Positions 1 to 11,613 of a stretch of 46,339 nt of DNA are shown piece after piece. The DNA is from Scenedesmus sp. ARA3 (Eukaryota; Chlorophyta; Chlorophyceae; Sphaeropleales; Scenedesmaceae). The notes beneath the pieces were generated by a model. That model did no database searches. It saw only the letters and a list, made by a program, of their open reading frames with translations, and was not told where the DNA came from. Within the stretch, counting starts at the first letter, position 1. Each line of letters opens with the position of its first letter. The position numbers and the translations under genes were made by a program. The DNA lies in the NCBI GenBank assembly GCA_004335835.1, contig RWJK01000438.1:1-46339 (forward strand). The letters are read 5' to 3'.

Positions 1-1320
1 AGCGCGCCAGGCCGGAGCGCAGCGGGCAGCGGTGGTCCAGCGAGCTGCGGCGCGGCACCAGGCGGTGGCTGTGGCGGCCGCTGCCGCAGGCGTGCCTGTT
101 AAAGCTGCCGCTGCTGCGCGGGTCTGCCTGGGGAACAGCGACCGGCGCTGCTGCTGCGGGCTGCTGCTGCTGCTGCGGCCCTGATGGCGCACTCAGCTGC
201 TGCAGCAGCTGCGCCTCTGCTTCTGCCGACACAGACAGCATGCACATGATGGGAGGGCCCCCTGGGTCAGACACGATGCGGCCCGCTGCAGTGGAGGCCT
301 GCCGCCCAGCAGGGCCACTGACGCTGCTGTGGCACGCTGCTGCTGCTGGCACGGCTGCTGCCCGCAAGCTGCCTGGCTGGCTGCCGAACGGGCTGGATGG
401 GCATGACTGGCTGGCCACTGGCGACAGTGGCGCCACAGGCACACGCACACCTGCGATGCCCCCGGGTACTGCTGACGTGCCATCATCCGACAGCCGCATA
501 TGGCACCAGGCAAATGGCGAGGAGTGCCTGCTGCTGCTGGAGCCAGTGGAGTTGGACACGACCGGTGATACTGCTGTGCCTGACATGTGGCTGTGCGGGG
601 ACACTGCTGGGCTGCAGGCCGCACGATGCTGCTGCTGCTGCTGCTGCTGCTTGTGTGGGCTGGCAGGGCCTCTGCTGCCGTGGCTGGCCAGCCTGCAGTG
701 CCTGCCTTGCGGCAGGTGCAGCGACGACAGCAGCTTGTGCAGCCTGCCTTGCCGCGGAGTGCCACTGGCCGACTGCTGTTGTTGCAGCTGTGGTTGCTGC
801 TGCTGCTGCTGAGGCTGCTGAGGCTGCTGGTGCTGCTGCTTCATGTGGCCCGTAAACATGCCCCAGCTGTCCTGCTCCCATATCTGCTGCTCCTCCGGGC
901 ATGGCGCAAACCTGTGGCCCTGGTCTGCTGCATGCTGCGGCTGCTTCTGCTTGTGCAGCTCGATGGACAGCTCCTGACCCAGCTCATCATCTAGGCTGTT
1001 CCAGCCGCTGCTGAGGGGCATGAAGGGCACCACAGCAGGCATGCCATACGCCTGCTGGTCGCCGCCAGCTGTGCTGCGGCGCTGCGCTGTGCCGGTTTCA
1101 GAGCTGCGGCGCGGCACTGGCGGGCGCTGCGCTGTGGCAGCAATGTGATCCTGCTGCATCGCCTGCACTCCTGCGGTGTAGCTGTAGGCATCTTTGTTGT
1201 TGAAGCTGGTGCTGCTCTGGCGCAGAGCTGAAGGAATGCGGCCATCATTCTGCATTGTCATGAATGGTGAGACCTCATCGGACACTGCTGCTGCTCCGTC
1301 TACTGCTGTGCCATCCCTCC
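1..1320 (-). CDS. 3' portion of a large Gln/Ser-rich protein gene, truncated by the window edge
   Basis: I do not recognise this protein. Reading leftward on the minus strand in the frame of the ATG at 1261-1259, I checked every codon down to position 2 and found no stop, giving about 440 open codons that run off the window. The frame is also open upstream of that ATG to about 1320, where an acceptor (TTATGCAG on the minus strand) would start the exon in phase 1. An in-frame TAG lies just beyond it, so earlier exons would have to come from 1321-2900. The protein has runs of Gln (around 620-655 and 780-835, and again near 160-180), many Ser/Arg-rich stretches (RRSS twice) and a Trp/acidic patch (WNSLDDELGQELSIELHKQK). 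No catalytic domain is visible. Several opposite-strand frames are also open because the DNA is CTG/CAG-rich, so the evidence is frame length and a usable splice border, not homology. It is divergent from RPN3. Confidence 0.55.
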
Positions 1321-2907
1321 CTGCATAAGGGACAAGCCCTGCAAGCCTGCTTGCCTACAAGGAGTCATACACAGGCAGTAGAAGGACTACTTGAGAAATA
1401 GTGGGGCCTAGAAGCGTTTCCAAGGGTGATGGGCTGCAAGCCGGTGGTGTGAGATTTTACACTGCTGCCAGCTAGTTGCTGAAGCATCGTCAGCAACTAG
1501 AGCCTTGGTAAGATGCAAGAGACGTACGATTATACATTACAACAGTGTCGGGCGTGAACGGCGTGGCTTTCAAGGGTAAGTGCACAGCTTGCCAGTCTCA
1601 GCCGAGGCTTACCACTGCAGCAGGGCTCATCGCAGCGTCCCGCCGACAGGAAACTGATTTCAGTGACACCTCCGCACACCAAAGCTAAGACGAGGTTGCG
1701 AATGGTGCCTATGTGAGGAAAAACCAGTGCTGAGCGTACGTGACGGGAAAAGGGATGTCCATGGCAGAAACAAAGTGTTTTTAGAAGTAGTAAAGGATGT
1801 AGGGTCCTTCAGCGGCGATCGCTCATCATGTGCCACTCGTGCACCTTACCCAAGATGACAGACTGCCAGAAAGAAGGTGCCCATTGAGATTAGTACATGT
1901 GGACGTCAGAGAACGCTGTTAGGTTGTTGGAGGTCCAGATGTGCATAAACGAGAGCATGCACAAACTACAATGCTTCTTTGTGGTGGCTCAGCATGAGGT
2001 CAGCTGGGTGGTGGTTTGTATGTTGTCACACATCAGCTTGCAGCTGTGCCTTGATCAGCCTTGCTCGTTGCTTAGGGGAGTCGTCTGCCAATGAAATTGA
2101 TTGAGTGGCGATTCTTCAGCATTGCCAGGCTAATGATGCCTGATTATCGTGCACCACGGCCGTTAGCATGCCAGTGACCTTCCTGAACCCCTCCAGAGAA
2201 GCTGCACAGGGTTACACTGAGTATCATCAGAGCATTTACAGGTAAAAGTGCAGAAGCTACTGTCCATTGCTATACAATAATACAGCAGGAACGGTCCTTG
2301 ACGTCGTGCACTGCACGTATGATACGCTGGTGGTGTTGGAATCCATGTTGCTGTTATTCCCGACTCTATGCACAGCCACGTCTGGCAAGCAAACATGTTA
2401 GGTCTGATCAGCAGCATTGGTAAGCACGACCCTTACAACAATCCTCTGGCCTGCCTATAACCGCCTGGCCACCATTTGGCAGAGTGAGGACAGTCCTAGT
2501 CAAGTTCCCCAGTAAAACATTGGTCAATGATGCTGCGTTCATAGCAGCGCCTGATACTCGTCGCAACATGCAAAGACGTCAGCTCTGAAGATGTGTTTTT
2601 TGGGCCCTTAATAAAAGCACTTCCTGTCTCGCACCAAAGCCCTTGCACCACCACCCTGCACCACCAGAGGCCCTATGGGCTAGCTTCCAGTACACTCGAC
2701 TAGCATATTGCAGTTGGGTGATGCGTGATCTATAGCTTACGAGAAGTGTCTGCTTGCTGTGAGCACCGAGACGCATCAACTGACGTGAGCCCCGCACAGT
2801 TGCGTTGGTTGCCTTTCTTTAAAAGCCCAGATCAGCTGATCGCCGTAGGAGCTTGCACAACGAGGCAGTATTCGCGACTGCGCTCGTAGGCTTGGGGCAG
2901 CTGAGCC
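1321..2907. other. Intergenic region between divergent genes
   Basis: About 1.6 kb between the minus-strand Gln-rich gene and RPN3, lower in triplet repeats than its surroundings. It should hold the RPN3 promoter and either the promoter or the first exons of the minus-strand gene. Open frames here are short and look random. I see no convincing exon, RNA gene or repeat. Confidence 0.4.
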
Positions 2908-5900
2908 ATGGTGCAGGAGCAGGTTGCAGCAGCAGCTGCAGATGCAGCAGTACCCGCCAAGGATGCAGAGCAGCAGCAGCCCAAGCCCTTCAGCGTTAAA
3001 GAGGGCATGCAGGGCATCGTGAGCCTGCTGGAGAAGTCTGTTAAGACCAAGGAGACGCGGCTGCTGATGGGCAGGCTGATGCGGCAGACCGCCATGGTGC
3101 GCAAGCACATGACTGCAAGCGACCTGGCTCGCTTCGTCAAGACCTACCTGCCACAGGACAGCAGCTCAGCCGGCTTCCTGCAGGGACACCTCAAGCAGGT
3201 GGGCTGGGGCAGGGATGTCAACAACAAAAACGTCAAGAGGGAACTGCAGATGCGCATAGCGTTGCACTGTGCGACTGCTCACAGCTGTTGGCAGGCAGTA
3301 CTTGTTGTAAGGGTTTCCTCATCGTGTGGTGCATGCACACAGATATAGCTTGGGGCCGGCCACATGGCGGTGCACTGCGCTGTACGATGCTGCGGCAGTG
3401 CAGATCCCCTGCAGCGATTTTGCGCCGTTGGACATACAGAACAATCAACAGTGAACAGCTGGATGTGGTGTGGGGTGTGTGCGGTGTGTGCAAGCAGAAA
3501 CACTGACGTATCATAAGGGGGCACTAGAGGCAAATGAGAAGCCTGTGTATTCACGGCCGTCTCCTTTGAACCCGTTGGTGTGCAGGATGCTGATGTGGCT
3601 CCGATGGAGGATGATGCAACAACAGCAGCAGCAGGTGCTGAGGGCGGTGGCGATGCAGGCGCTGCGCCCGGCCCCAGCCAGCTGCCAGAGGTGGAGCTGT
3701 ACAGCTACCTGCTGGTGCTGGTGTACCTGCTGGACAGGAAGCACTTCACCCAGGTGAGGACATGGCCACATTGGTGCGCTGTATGCAGCAAGGGCAGGGC
3801 AGTAACTGGTGTGCATGTATGCCGGTGCGGGCAAGGTGACGTGCAGCTGCATAGCTGGCTAGACGGTGCAGCATTGCACGATCGAACTCGGGAAGCCGGG
3901 TTAGCAGGTGTGTTGTTGCTCTGGCTGTTTAGCAGGGGTGTTGTTGCTTCGGCTGTTTTGCAGTGTATAATGGTATGTATGCGCAGCATGGTGTACTGTG
4001 AGGGATGGGCCTGCGTGCAGGGTGTCCTGCAAGCATGCCCTGTCACGCCCTCACTGCAACTCTTGTGTGTGCTGTGCTGCTGTTGCTTTCTGTTTCTGCT
4101 GCAGGCGCGGGAGGTGGCTGACGCTGCCGTGGGCCTGCTGCAGCAGCACAACAGGCGCACACTGGACGCCATTGGGGCGCGCATCTATTTCTACTACTCC
4201 TGGGCATACGAGTGCACTGGCGCCCTGGCAGATGTGCGCAGGTGAGCACCCGCAGCAGTCACCAAAGCAGCGCCTGCACACAACTGCAGCTCAGCAGCGG
4301 ATCAGCAAGTGGCTGCGGCATACCACCATATTTGTTCTGTGTCCTGTCGAGGAGCCGCACTTCTTGCGTTGCTCATGTGTTGTGCCATTTCTATTGGCGT
4401 TTCTGACTGCTGCCTTATCATTGTTGTGCAGCACGCTGATGGCCGCGCACTGCACAGCCGGGCTGCGCCACGACGCGGTGGGCGCGGAGACGCTGCTCAA
4501 CCTGCTGCTGCGCAACTACCTGGCCTACAACCTGTACGACCAGGTGCGCAAGGGCAGGCAGGCAAGGCCTGGCGCAGCTGCGGCAGCCACGGCCCGCTTG
4601 CGATAGACATATGCGTGGGTAAGCTCGCCCAGCAGCAGAGCAGGATGCAGCGGTCGCGGCAGTGGTTCCGCAGTCCTGGTACTGCATGCTGCTGGTATGG
4701 AAGCCTGCCCTTTCTTGGCCAGCTTGCTCAGACAGCGCTGCGCTGCTCAGCACTCTCTTCGTCGGAATAATCAGACCACTGACCTGCCATCTCATGCCAT
4801 GCCGTGCTCGCCTTCCATGCACACTCACATACCATCACAGGCTGAGAAGTTCCGCAGCAAGGCGCAGAAGGCTGACAGCTGGCGCGTGCCGGGTCAGTAC
4901 TGCCGCTACCTGTTCTACCTGGGCACCATCCGCGCCATCCAGCTGGAGTACAGCGAGGCCAAGGAGGTGCTGCAGCAGGCCAGCCGCAAGGCGCCCACCT
5001 GCGCGCACGGCTTCCGCGTGGCATGCAACAAGTGGCTCATCCTGGTGCGCGGCGGGGGGCGCGGCTGCAGGGGCAGTGAACATGGGGTGGTGCTGGCGGG
5101 TGCTGCGGGTGGATGATGCAGCGAGGACAGGAACCCGTTGCATACGAGTTCTGCAGCTTATCACGGTGTGTCTACGTAGGAAAGGTGATTGTGTAGGACA
5201 TAGTAGTTGCAAGCATGCTGGCGTCTGCCACTGCAGCTGCACATCGCAGCATGCCGATGCGGCGACTGCCTGTTATGCCTGCTTGCCCCCCCCACCGCCA
5301 TCCACCCACCTCGCAGGTGCGGCTGCTGCTGGGTGAGGTGCCTGAGCGCGAGGAGTTCTCCGCGCCGGGCATGCGTGGCCCGCTGGCGCCCTACTTCGAG
5401 CTCACGTGCGCGGTGCGCAGCGGCGACCTGGCGCAGTTCCGGGCCGCCAGCGACAAGTTTGCGGGCGCCTTCAGGGCTGACCGCACCACCAACCTCATCA
5501 CGCGGCTGCAGTACAACGTCATCCGCACCGGGCTGCGGCGCATCAACCTGGCCTACTCGCGCATCAGCCTCAAGGTGCGCGAGCTTGAATGAGGGCGCTG
5601 TGCACGTGTGCGTGTGGTTGTGCGCTCACTTTTGATGGTACAATCAATGTTTGTGCTTTGCGACGCGATGTTCACCCTGCATTGGCACTCAGCACAACAG
5701 CGGATTTGCATCCTGGCACGAACTCTTTTGTCTGCCCCCTGCTCAAGGGTCGGCAACTGGACTGCGCTGCGTGCTGCTGCTGCTCCACGCTGCTGCTGCT
5801 GCATTTTGCACGCTGCTGCTGCACGCTGCTGCTGCAGGACGTGGCTGAGAAGCTGGCGCTGCCCTCTGCGGTGGACGCGGAGTACATCTGCGCCAAGGCC

Positions 5901-6541
5901 ATCCGCGACGGCGGCATCGACGCGGTGCTGGACCACGCGGGCGGCTTCCTGGCCACGCGCGAGCTGACAGACCTCTACAGCACCAACGAGCCGCAGGTGG
6001 GACGCCTGCAGCGCGCTGGGGGCGAGCTGAGGTGCAAGCAGAGTTAGCTAGACTGGCAGAGCACAGCACCACGCCAGGCGTGGAACGGCGCATCCAGCCA
6101 TCACTGCTGATCGTCGCCTGATCAGGACACGCACCTGATCAGGACATGCGCCTGATCAGGACATGCGCCTGATCAGGACATGCGCCTGATCAGGACATGC
6201 ACCTGATCAGGACATGCACCTGATCAGGACATGCACCTGCCAAGCGCGCAGATACAAACAGTTCGAGCTTGCTGGCGCACCTGCTCTGCCTGCTGCCAGT
6301 TACTTACACAGCAAGGGTACTTGCTTCCACCACTCATCACGCTTCTGGTTGCTCCTTGCAGGCCGCGTTCCACGAGCGCATCGCGTTCTGCCTCAACCTG
6401 CACAACGAGGCGGTCAAGGCGATGCGCTTCGAGCCCGACGCGCACAAGCGCGCGCTGGCGGGCGCCAACGGCGGCAAGGAGAGCATGAGCGTGGAGGAGA
6501 TTGCGCGCGCGATCGAGGAGGAGGAGGACGACGAGCTGTAG
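2908..6541 (+). CDS. RPN3: 26S proteasome regulatory subunit RPN3 (PSMD3/S3)
   Basis: Non-ATPase subunit of the 19S lid, which helps hold the lid together for degradation of ubiquitinated proteins in cytosol and nucleus. Eight exons join in phase: 2908-3198, 3586-3753, 4105-4241, 4432-4543, 4841-5044, 5317-5574, 5838-5996, 6362-6541, giving 502 residues, the usual length for this family. Recognisable segments include [46 protein letters not shown] (the TPR-like solenoid), then [11 protein letters not shown], the PCI-domain part with YSRISL/DVAEKL, and the C-terminal helix [20 protein letters not shown] ending in an acidic tail EEEEDDEL. The start ATG sits in a good context (GAGCCATGG). All introns are GT-AG. 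A 17-bp tandem repeat lies in intron 7. Identification rests on recognised family sequence and looks secure; individual exon borders are inferred from phase. Confidence 0.95.
6118..6236 (+). repeat. 17-bp tandem repeat, about 7 copies, in RPN3 intron 7
   Basis: The unit CTGATCAGGACATGCRC is repeated seven times with almost no divergence; only the first copy has ACACGC instead of ACATGC, and one position alternates A/G. Each unit carries the 8-bp palindrome CTGATCAG. The array lies in the 365-nt intron between exons 7 and 8. It looks like a young minisatellite. Confidence 0.95.
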
Positions 6542-7412
6542 GCAGCGCGGCTGCTGGTGTTGCGGGAAGCAGAGCAGGGAGGCGGGCGTGCTACATTGAT
6601 AGTAGAGCTGATGCAGAGCAGTGATGGTCAGCACCCGCAATCGCTGCAATGGTCAGGATGGCAAAGAACCTGCAGTAGCATATGGCGCTGGACCGTCCAG
6701 ACAGCCACAGGCACTGCACACACATTTTGTCAATTGTGCTGCACAACTGCCGGACCATGCACGGTCGCTTGTGGAGGATGAGTCGTTGAAGATTACCTTG
6801 CCTGTTGATTCTGGTGTCACAGTGCGCCTGTACGGCAGATGTACAGCGGCGCATCATGTTCACGTCAGGCGTTCTAAAAAAAGAAGGGCATGCATGTGCG
6901 GTGCCCTGCGGGATCTGCCATGCAGTGTGCCGATGGAGCACATATGGCTTGATCGGTAACACTTTAAAGGTGGTTAAAGTATAACACAACCCAATTGTGT
7001 GCATATAGGGCGTGCGTGTGCCCTGTGTTGACACGCTGTCACAGCACAGTGTGCTGAAGCAGTGTGGCAGGGCAGATGCAGACATGTGAGTGACTTCGTA
7101 CTGGTAGCCCGCGCTAGATCGCCCGTTCATGATGGCAAAGGGTGCGTGCATGGCATCGGCTTATGAGGAAAAGCACCCGTACAGACTAATGGTGGTGAGC
7201 AGTCAAACCTGTTACAGCGAAGCTTTCAAAATTCGTTGTCAGTTTGTGGGACATGCAAGCCGAAAATGGCCCGTTTCGCAACGATCTTGATGCATTCCAT
7301 GAAAAGCAGTTATTTATTGAGCAGCAGCACCACTGTGCCCAGCTGTTGGCAGTTACACCGCCCTTCTGTCGCGATCCCCATGGTAGTGACTTGACACAGC
7401 CGTATCATCCAG
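6542..7412. other. Intergenic region RPN3-ARC6
   Basis: 871 bp between the RPN3 stop and the proposed ARC6 start, expected to hold the RPN3 3' UTR and the ARC6 promoter. It contains short random frames only. I see no gene, repeat or RNA in it. Confidence 0.5.
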
Positions 7413-10400
7413 ATGAAGCTTGCAGTAGCAATTAGATGCCATGCCGGCGTGCTGCCAAACAGTAGTCGCCCCAGGCAGCTGCTGCATAGACGCATTCCTG
7501 CACAGCAGCTGTGGCCCACCATCATCAAGCAGCACCAGCATCTGCAGACCTCCCATGTGCCTGCTGCAACTTATGCAGCCAGTAGTATAGAGCTTGAAGC
7601 AGGCAGGACAACCATTGGCAGTCGCAGGGCACCTGCTGCAGCAGACACTATCACCCTTCCGCTGGACTACTACAGGTGATGAAGCAGCAGCTTGCAGCAG
7701 CAGAGCAGCATCACTGCTGCTGCTATGCTGTGTTTCAAGCGTGATTCTTTGTCGATACCGTTTGTTGGGAGCTTTGCTTGCCTGCTCCTGTGCCACCTCC
7801 AGCAAGTGCAGGCCATCTTCACATGGTGCATGGCACGCTGATGCAATCTGCGATGCATGCGTGTTCTGCCTAGTGATGTGCGTGGGGCGTGCTTGCTGCG
7901 TGTGTAGCACATGGCACATCAACGACCACGCGATGGTACCTTAAGAGCCTGCATGCAGGTTGACCGGCTTGCAGTGATGTGTTGCAGGCTTGCCTTCTTA
8001 CTGTGTTGCCCTGCGTGTCATGCTGTGCTGTGCAACAGCTGCCTGGGCCTCAGCAAGTCCTGCTCACACACCTCAGTCCGTCAAGCATACGAGCGCGTGC
8101 TGTCTCAGCCGCCTGATGTGGGCTACAGCCAGGACACGCTCTTCTACAGGGCAGTGCTGCTGCGTGCAGCAGCAGAGTGCCTGGGCTCCCTGCCAAGCAG
8201 GCGCGCATATGACAGCAGCGGCTGCAACGTAGCGGTCAGCATGCACAACCTGCCTGCAGCCCTGGTGCTGCTGCAGGAGTCCGGCGAGAGTGGGCTGGTG
8301 GTGGAGCTCGGCAGCAGCTGGCTGCAGCAGCACAGCACTGAGCCGTTTGCGCCTGATGTGGCTACGTCAGTGGCGCTGGCACATTGTGATGAAGCAGCAG
8401 CAGCGCTGGATGCAGGTGGCGGCACAGTGGTGCTGCAGGCATGCAGGCACCTGGAGCGGGCGCTGCAGCTGCTGCGGGAGTACAAGATGGCAGCAAACCT
8501 GCAGCACCTGATCATGCAGACGCTCGAAGTGAGTTGGGCTGATGTGCTGGTTTAGTGTTTGTAGACAGACAAACTGCAGCAGGTGCTGCTGTTAGCGAGG
8601 CACGGTTGCTGCTGCTGTAGTCATTTGCAGCTTCAGCCCGCAGCAACGGCACTTGGTTGCAAGCCACTCCGCAGCATGTCACTCTAGCAGGTCCATGGCT
8701 GTGGCAGCCCTGCCATCAGTCTGCCAGTGTTGCTGCTGCTAGCTAGCATTTCAGCACCACTGCACCTGCTGCCTGCAGGACTACAGCCCCCGCTACGCGC
8801 TGGAGCTGCTGGCGCTGCCGCTGGAGCAGCAGCAGCAGCGGCAGCGCGGCTTCAGCCTGCTGCGCAAGCTGGCGTGGGAGCTGCCACCCAAGCTGTCTCC
8901 TGTGGGCAAGGACAGGGACGGCTTCCTGGCCAAGGCCCGCAGCGCCATGATGCCGCACGAGCTGGTGAGGCTGCGAGCTTATTCTCTAGATGCTCTAGAT
9001 GTCACAGCAGTTGCTTGACTGTCTGTGCAGATGGGGACGGCTTCCTAGCCAAGGCCTGAGCGCCATGATGCCGAAAGAGCTGGTGCGTGAGGTGGCAGCT
9101 GAACCTGTTGATGCTCTCTGGATGTCGCAGCATATATGCTTAGTGTCTGTGTAGACAGGAATGGCCCGCTGGTCACGGGCATGCGCAGTGATGATGCAGC
9201 AGGAGCTGGTGGGTGGCTGCATTTGGAGCAGTGTTTGAATGGTGTCCTCCGAATAGACGCAGAGCCTGTGCTGGAGTGCGTGGGCGCATGCACTGGTTTG
9301 TATGTGTTTATGCATGCGTGCATGATGATGGAGGGTTGCAGGAAAGGGCTTGCTGCGCGCAGCCAAGCAAGCTGACAATAGCAATACTCTGCAAGTCTTC
9401 TTATGTTTCAACTGATGTTCTCATAAACTCGCAACTGTGCTGGGACAGCTGCTTCTCCTTGTTCTCACAGCGCCTTACTCATGGCTGCTGCCCCCTGCTG
9501 CCTGCGTGCTGCCTGTATGTAACATTGCTCATGCTGCAGCTGGACCTCTACAAGAGCCTACCCAGTGGCGTGCAGCTATCTGCCTTTCAGAGGCTGGACA
9601 TTGCACTCGCCACAGCAGCCATCGGCTACCAGCGGCACCAGCCCCACCTGGTGCAGCGCGCAGCCTCGCTGTTCCAGCAGCTCGGGGAAGCAGACAAGGT
9701 TGGTTGCTGTGTAGTGCTCACCTGGCCATATGCAGTGTCAGGTGAAACAGCTAGCCTGGCGCTTGTGCCATTGCTCTGGCTGCAGCTGCTCGAGTTTAAG
9801 ACCCAGCTCGTGCTGCATGACCATGCAGACCAGCTAACGCCCCTCATACTTAGTTGCCGGTTCTGCTGCTGCTGCTGTTGCTGCGACTGCGGTGCCGTGC
9901 GCTGCCTGCAGAAGGATCGCGCCACGGACATCAGCCTGGAGCGAGCCGCGTGTGCGCTGCTGCTGGGCAACGCGCCTCAGGCGCTGCAGCTGCTCGGCCT
10001 GGATGACGCAGCAGACGGGCACCAGGGCAGCTGTGAGGACAGCGTGAGGGAGTTTGTGCTGGTGAGCGCAGGATGCTGGGGTAGACGTTGTTTGCCTCTG
10101 AAAAACGCGTGGCTGTTAGCACTATCAACAGTACATGCAGGTTGCTCAACCCACACATACAGCGCTACACACTGTGATCCACACACCATCATCCCTCTGC
10201 GACACGTTTCTCCGGTGTTTGATGGCGCTGCCGGTGCTGTGTGCAGGCACACTCCCCGGACAGCTCCGACCTGCTGCCCGGGCTGTATGTGCTGAGCCAG
10301 GCGTGGCTGCAGGAGGCAGTGGTGGGCGGCTTCAGGCCTGACGCCTTTGAGGGCCAGGCGGCAGCAGACCTCGGGCAGTGGTTTGCTGCCAGGAGGGTGC

Positions 10401-11613
10401 AGCTGTACATCCAGGCAAGTGAAGCAGCACACAGACGTTTTTCAGATTCATGGCCTGAGCCTGCCGATAAGCTGGCAACGCAGTTGTGGGAGCTGCCGTT
10501 TGGCATCCAGAAATTGCAAGCCAGGAACACTGACCCAGCTGAGTCCTGTCCTGCTTTGAGGTCATTCCTGACACATGCCGTGCGGTTTGCCCTTGCCCTC
10601 TCCTGTTGATGCCTCCATGCAGGTGCTGGCGGCTGTGCGGAACCTACCACAGTTCGTGACGCAGACCATACCCGCTGCTGTAGCTGCCTTCTTTGCCTGG
10701 CTTATCAAAAGCGCGTGGGACCGGTTGCTGGGCAGCCTTCCTAAGCGCAACAGCAGCAGCGGCAGCTTGCAGCCAACAGAGCCAATGGACGCTAGCAGCA
10801 CACCACACTCCAGCACGCCTGTGCAGCAGGAGGGTGACATTGTGTACCACCAAGCCATCAGCTCCCGCCCCTCCAGCCCCACACCACGCGCAGCTGCACT
10901 GGCTGCTGCAGCAGTTGCTGGGCCAGCAGCAGCAGCAGTGCTGGAGCAGGCAGCAGCAGGAGCTGCAGCCCGCAGTGCATCTGCAGCGCCAATCAGCGCA
11001 GAGGACGAGGAGCAGCAGCTGCTGCTTGAGGCTGATGCCGCTGAGTTGGAGTTCAGCCTGTGCCTGAGGCTGAAAAACCAGCCGGCAGCGGGGCAGGATG
11101 AGCAGCAGCAGGCACACCAGCGGCAAGGGGCTCTGTTTGGCGCAAAGCGCGGGCCTGCTGCCACACCAGGTGAGGACCACATGCAACTGATCTATGCCAC
11201 AGCCGCAGCACTGGCACTGCTGTCCGTCTTTGGCCAGTCGTTCGAGGCCATGAAGCAGGCACAGCCATGCCTGCGGTGACGACCATTTCTGAGGAGCTTG
11301 TGATGCTTGATCAGCAAACTGCCTGGTATGGGTTGCCTCACTCTATTGCTTCCGCCCTGACTCTGCCTTTTGTTTTGCTGCAGATGAGGCTGCACGGCAG
11401 ATGAAGGCACTAGAGATGCAGATGTGGGACTCGCTCGAGCCAGAGCAGCAGCAGGCACAAGGCCGCTGGGCAGCACTGGCACACAAGGCCTGGCCAGCGC
11501 TGCTGCTGGCTGCAGCAGCTGCTGCGGCGCTGCTGGCAGCCAGGTGTGCAGCTGCCAGCCGCAGCGTGGCGCCAGCACCAGCGGCAGCACTGTGGGAGAC
11601 TGCACGCTGCTAG
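7413..11613 (+). CDS. ARC6: ARC6-like plastid division protein (cyanobacterial Ftn2/ZipN family)
   Basis: ARC6 is an inner-envelope protein of chloroplasts that tethers the stromal FtsZ ring. Eight exons keep phase: 7413-7675, 8039-8528, 8779-8964, 9540-9698, 9912-10061, 10247-10414, 10623-11169, 11384-11613 (730 residues). Residues 1-75 are Ser/Arg/Gln-rich with few acids, like a transit peptide. The exon 1/2 junction rebuilds a J-like domain (LPLDYY-S-CLGLSK, then VRQAYERVL). Next come LPAALVLLQESGESGLVVEL, DYSPRYALELLALPL and LPGLYVLSQAWLQE, all typical of the ARC6 stromal region. A hydrophobic helix (about 691-708) lies near the end. Odd points: intron 6 appears to start with GC (CAG|GCAAGT), and intron 3 carries exon-tail copies. 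The family's C-terminal intermembrane-space domain is missing from the model. If intron 7 is kept, translation instead ends at 11279 after another hydrophobic stretch. Family assignment is firm, the 3' end less so. Confidence 0.88.
8911..9213 (+). repeat. Three tandem copies of the ARC6 exon 3 tail and its splice donor
   Basis: The last 54 nt of exon 3 plus donor and following intron sequence (8911-9030) recur at 9031-9154 and, more diverged, at 9155-9213. Donor-like GT dinucleotides fall at 8965, 9083 and 9209. Copies 2 and 3 are each preceded by an AG after a similar CTGTCTGTGCAG/GTGTCTGTGTAG sequence, so both look like small exons. Copy 2 (9031-9082) is 52 nt and contains stops; copy 3 (9155-9208) is 54 nt and open in phase 0. 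Confidence 0.85.

Noticed and set aside
240..994. Several long plus-strand open frames in the first kilobase
   Set aside because: They are rich in Leu, Cys and Ala read from CTG/TGC/GCT runs, and the minus-strand frame over the same DNA is much longer and uninterrupted, so these look like shadows.
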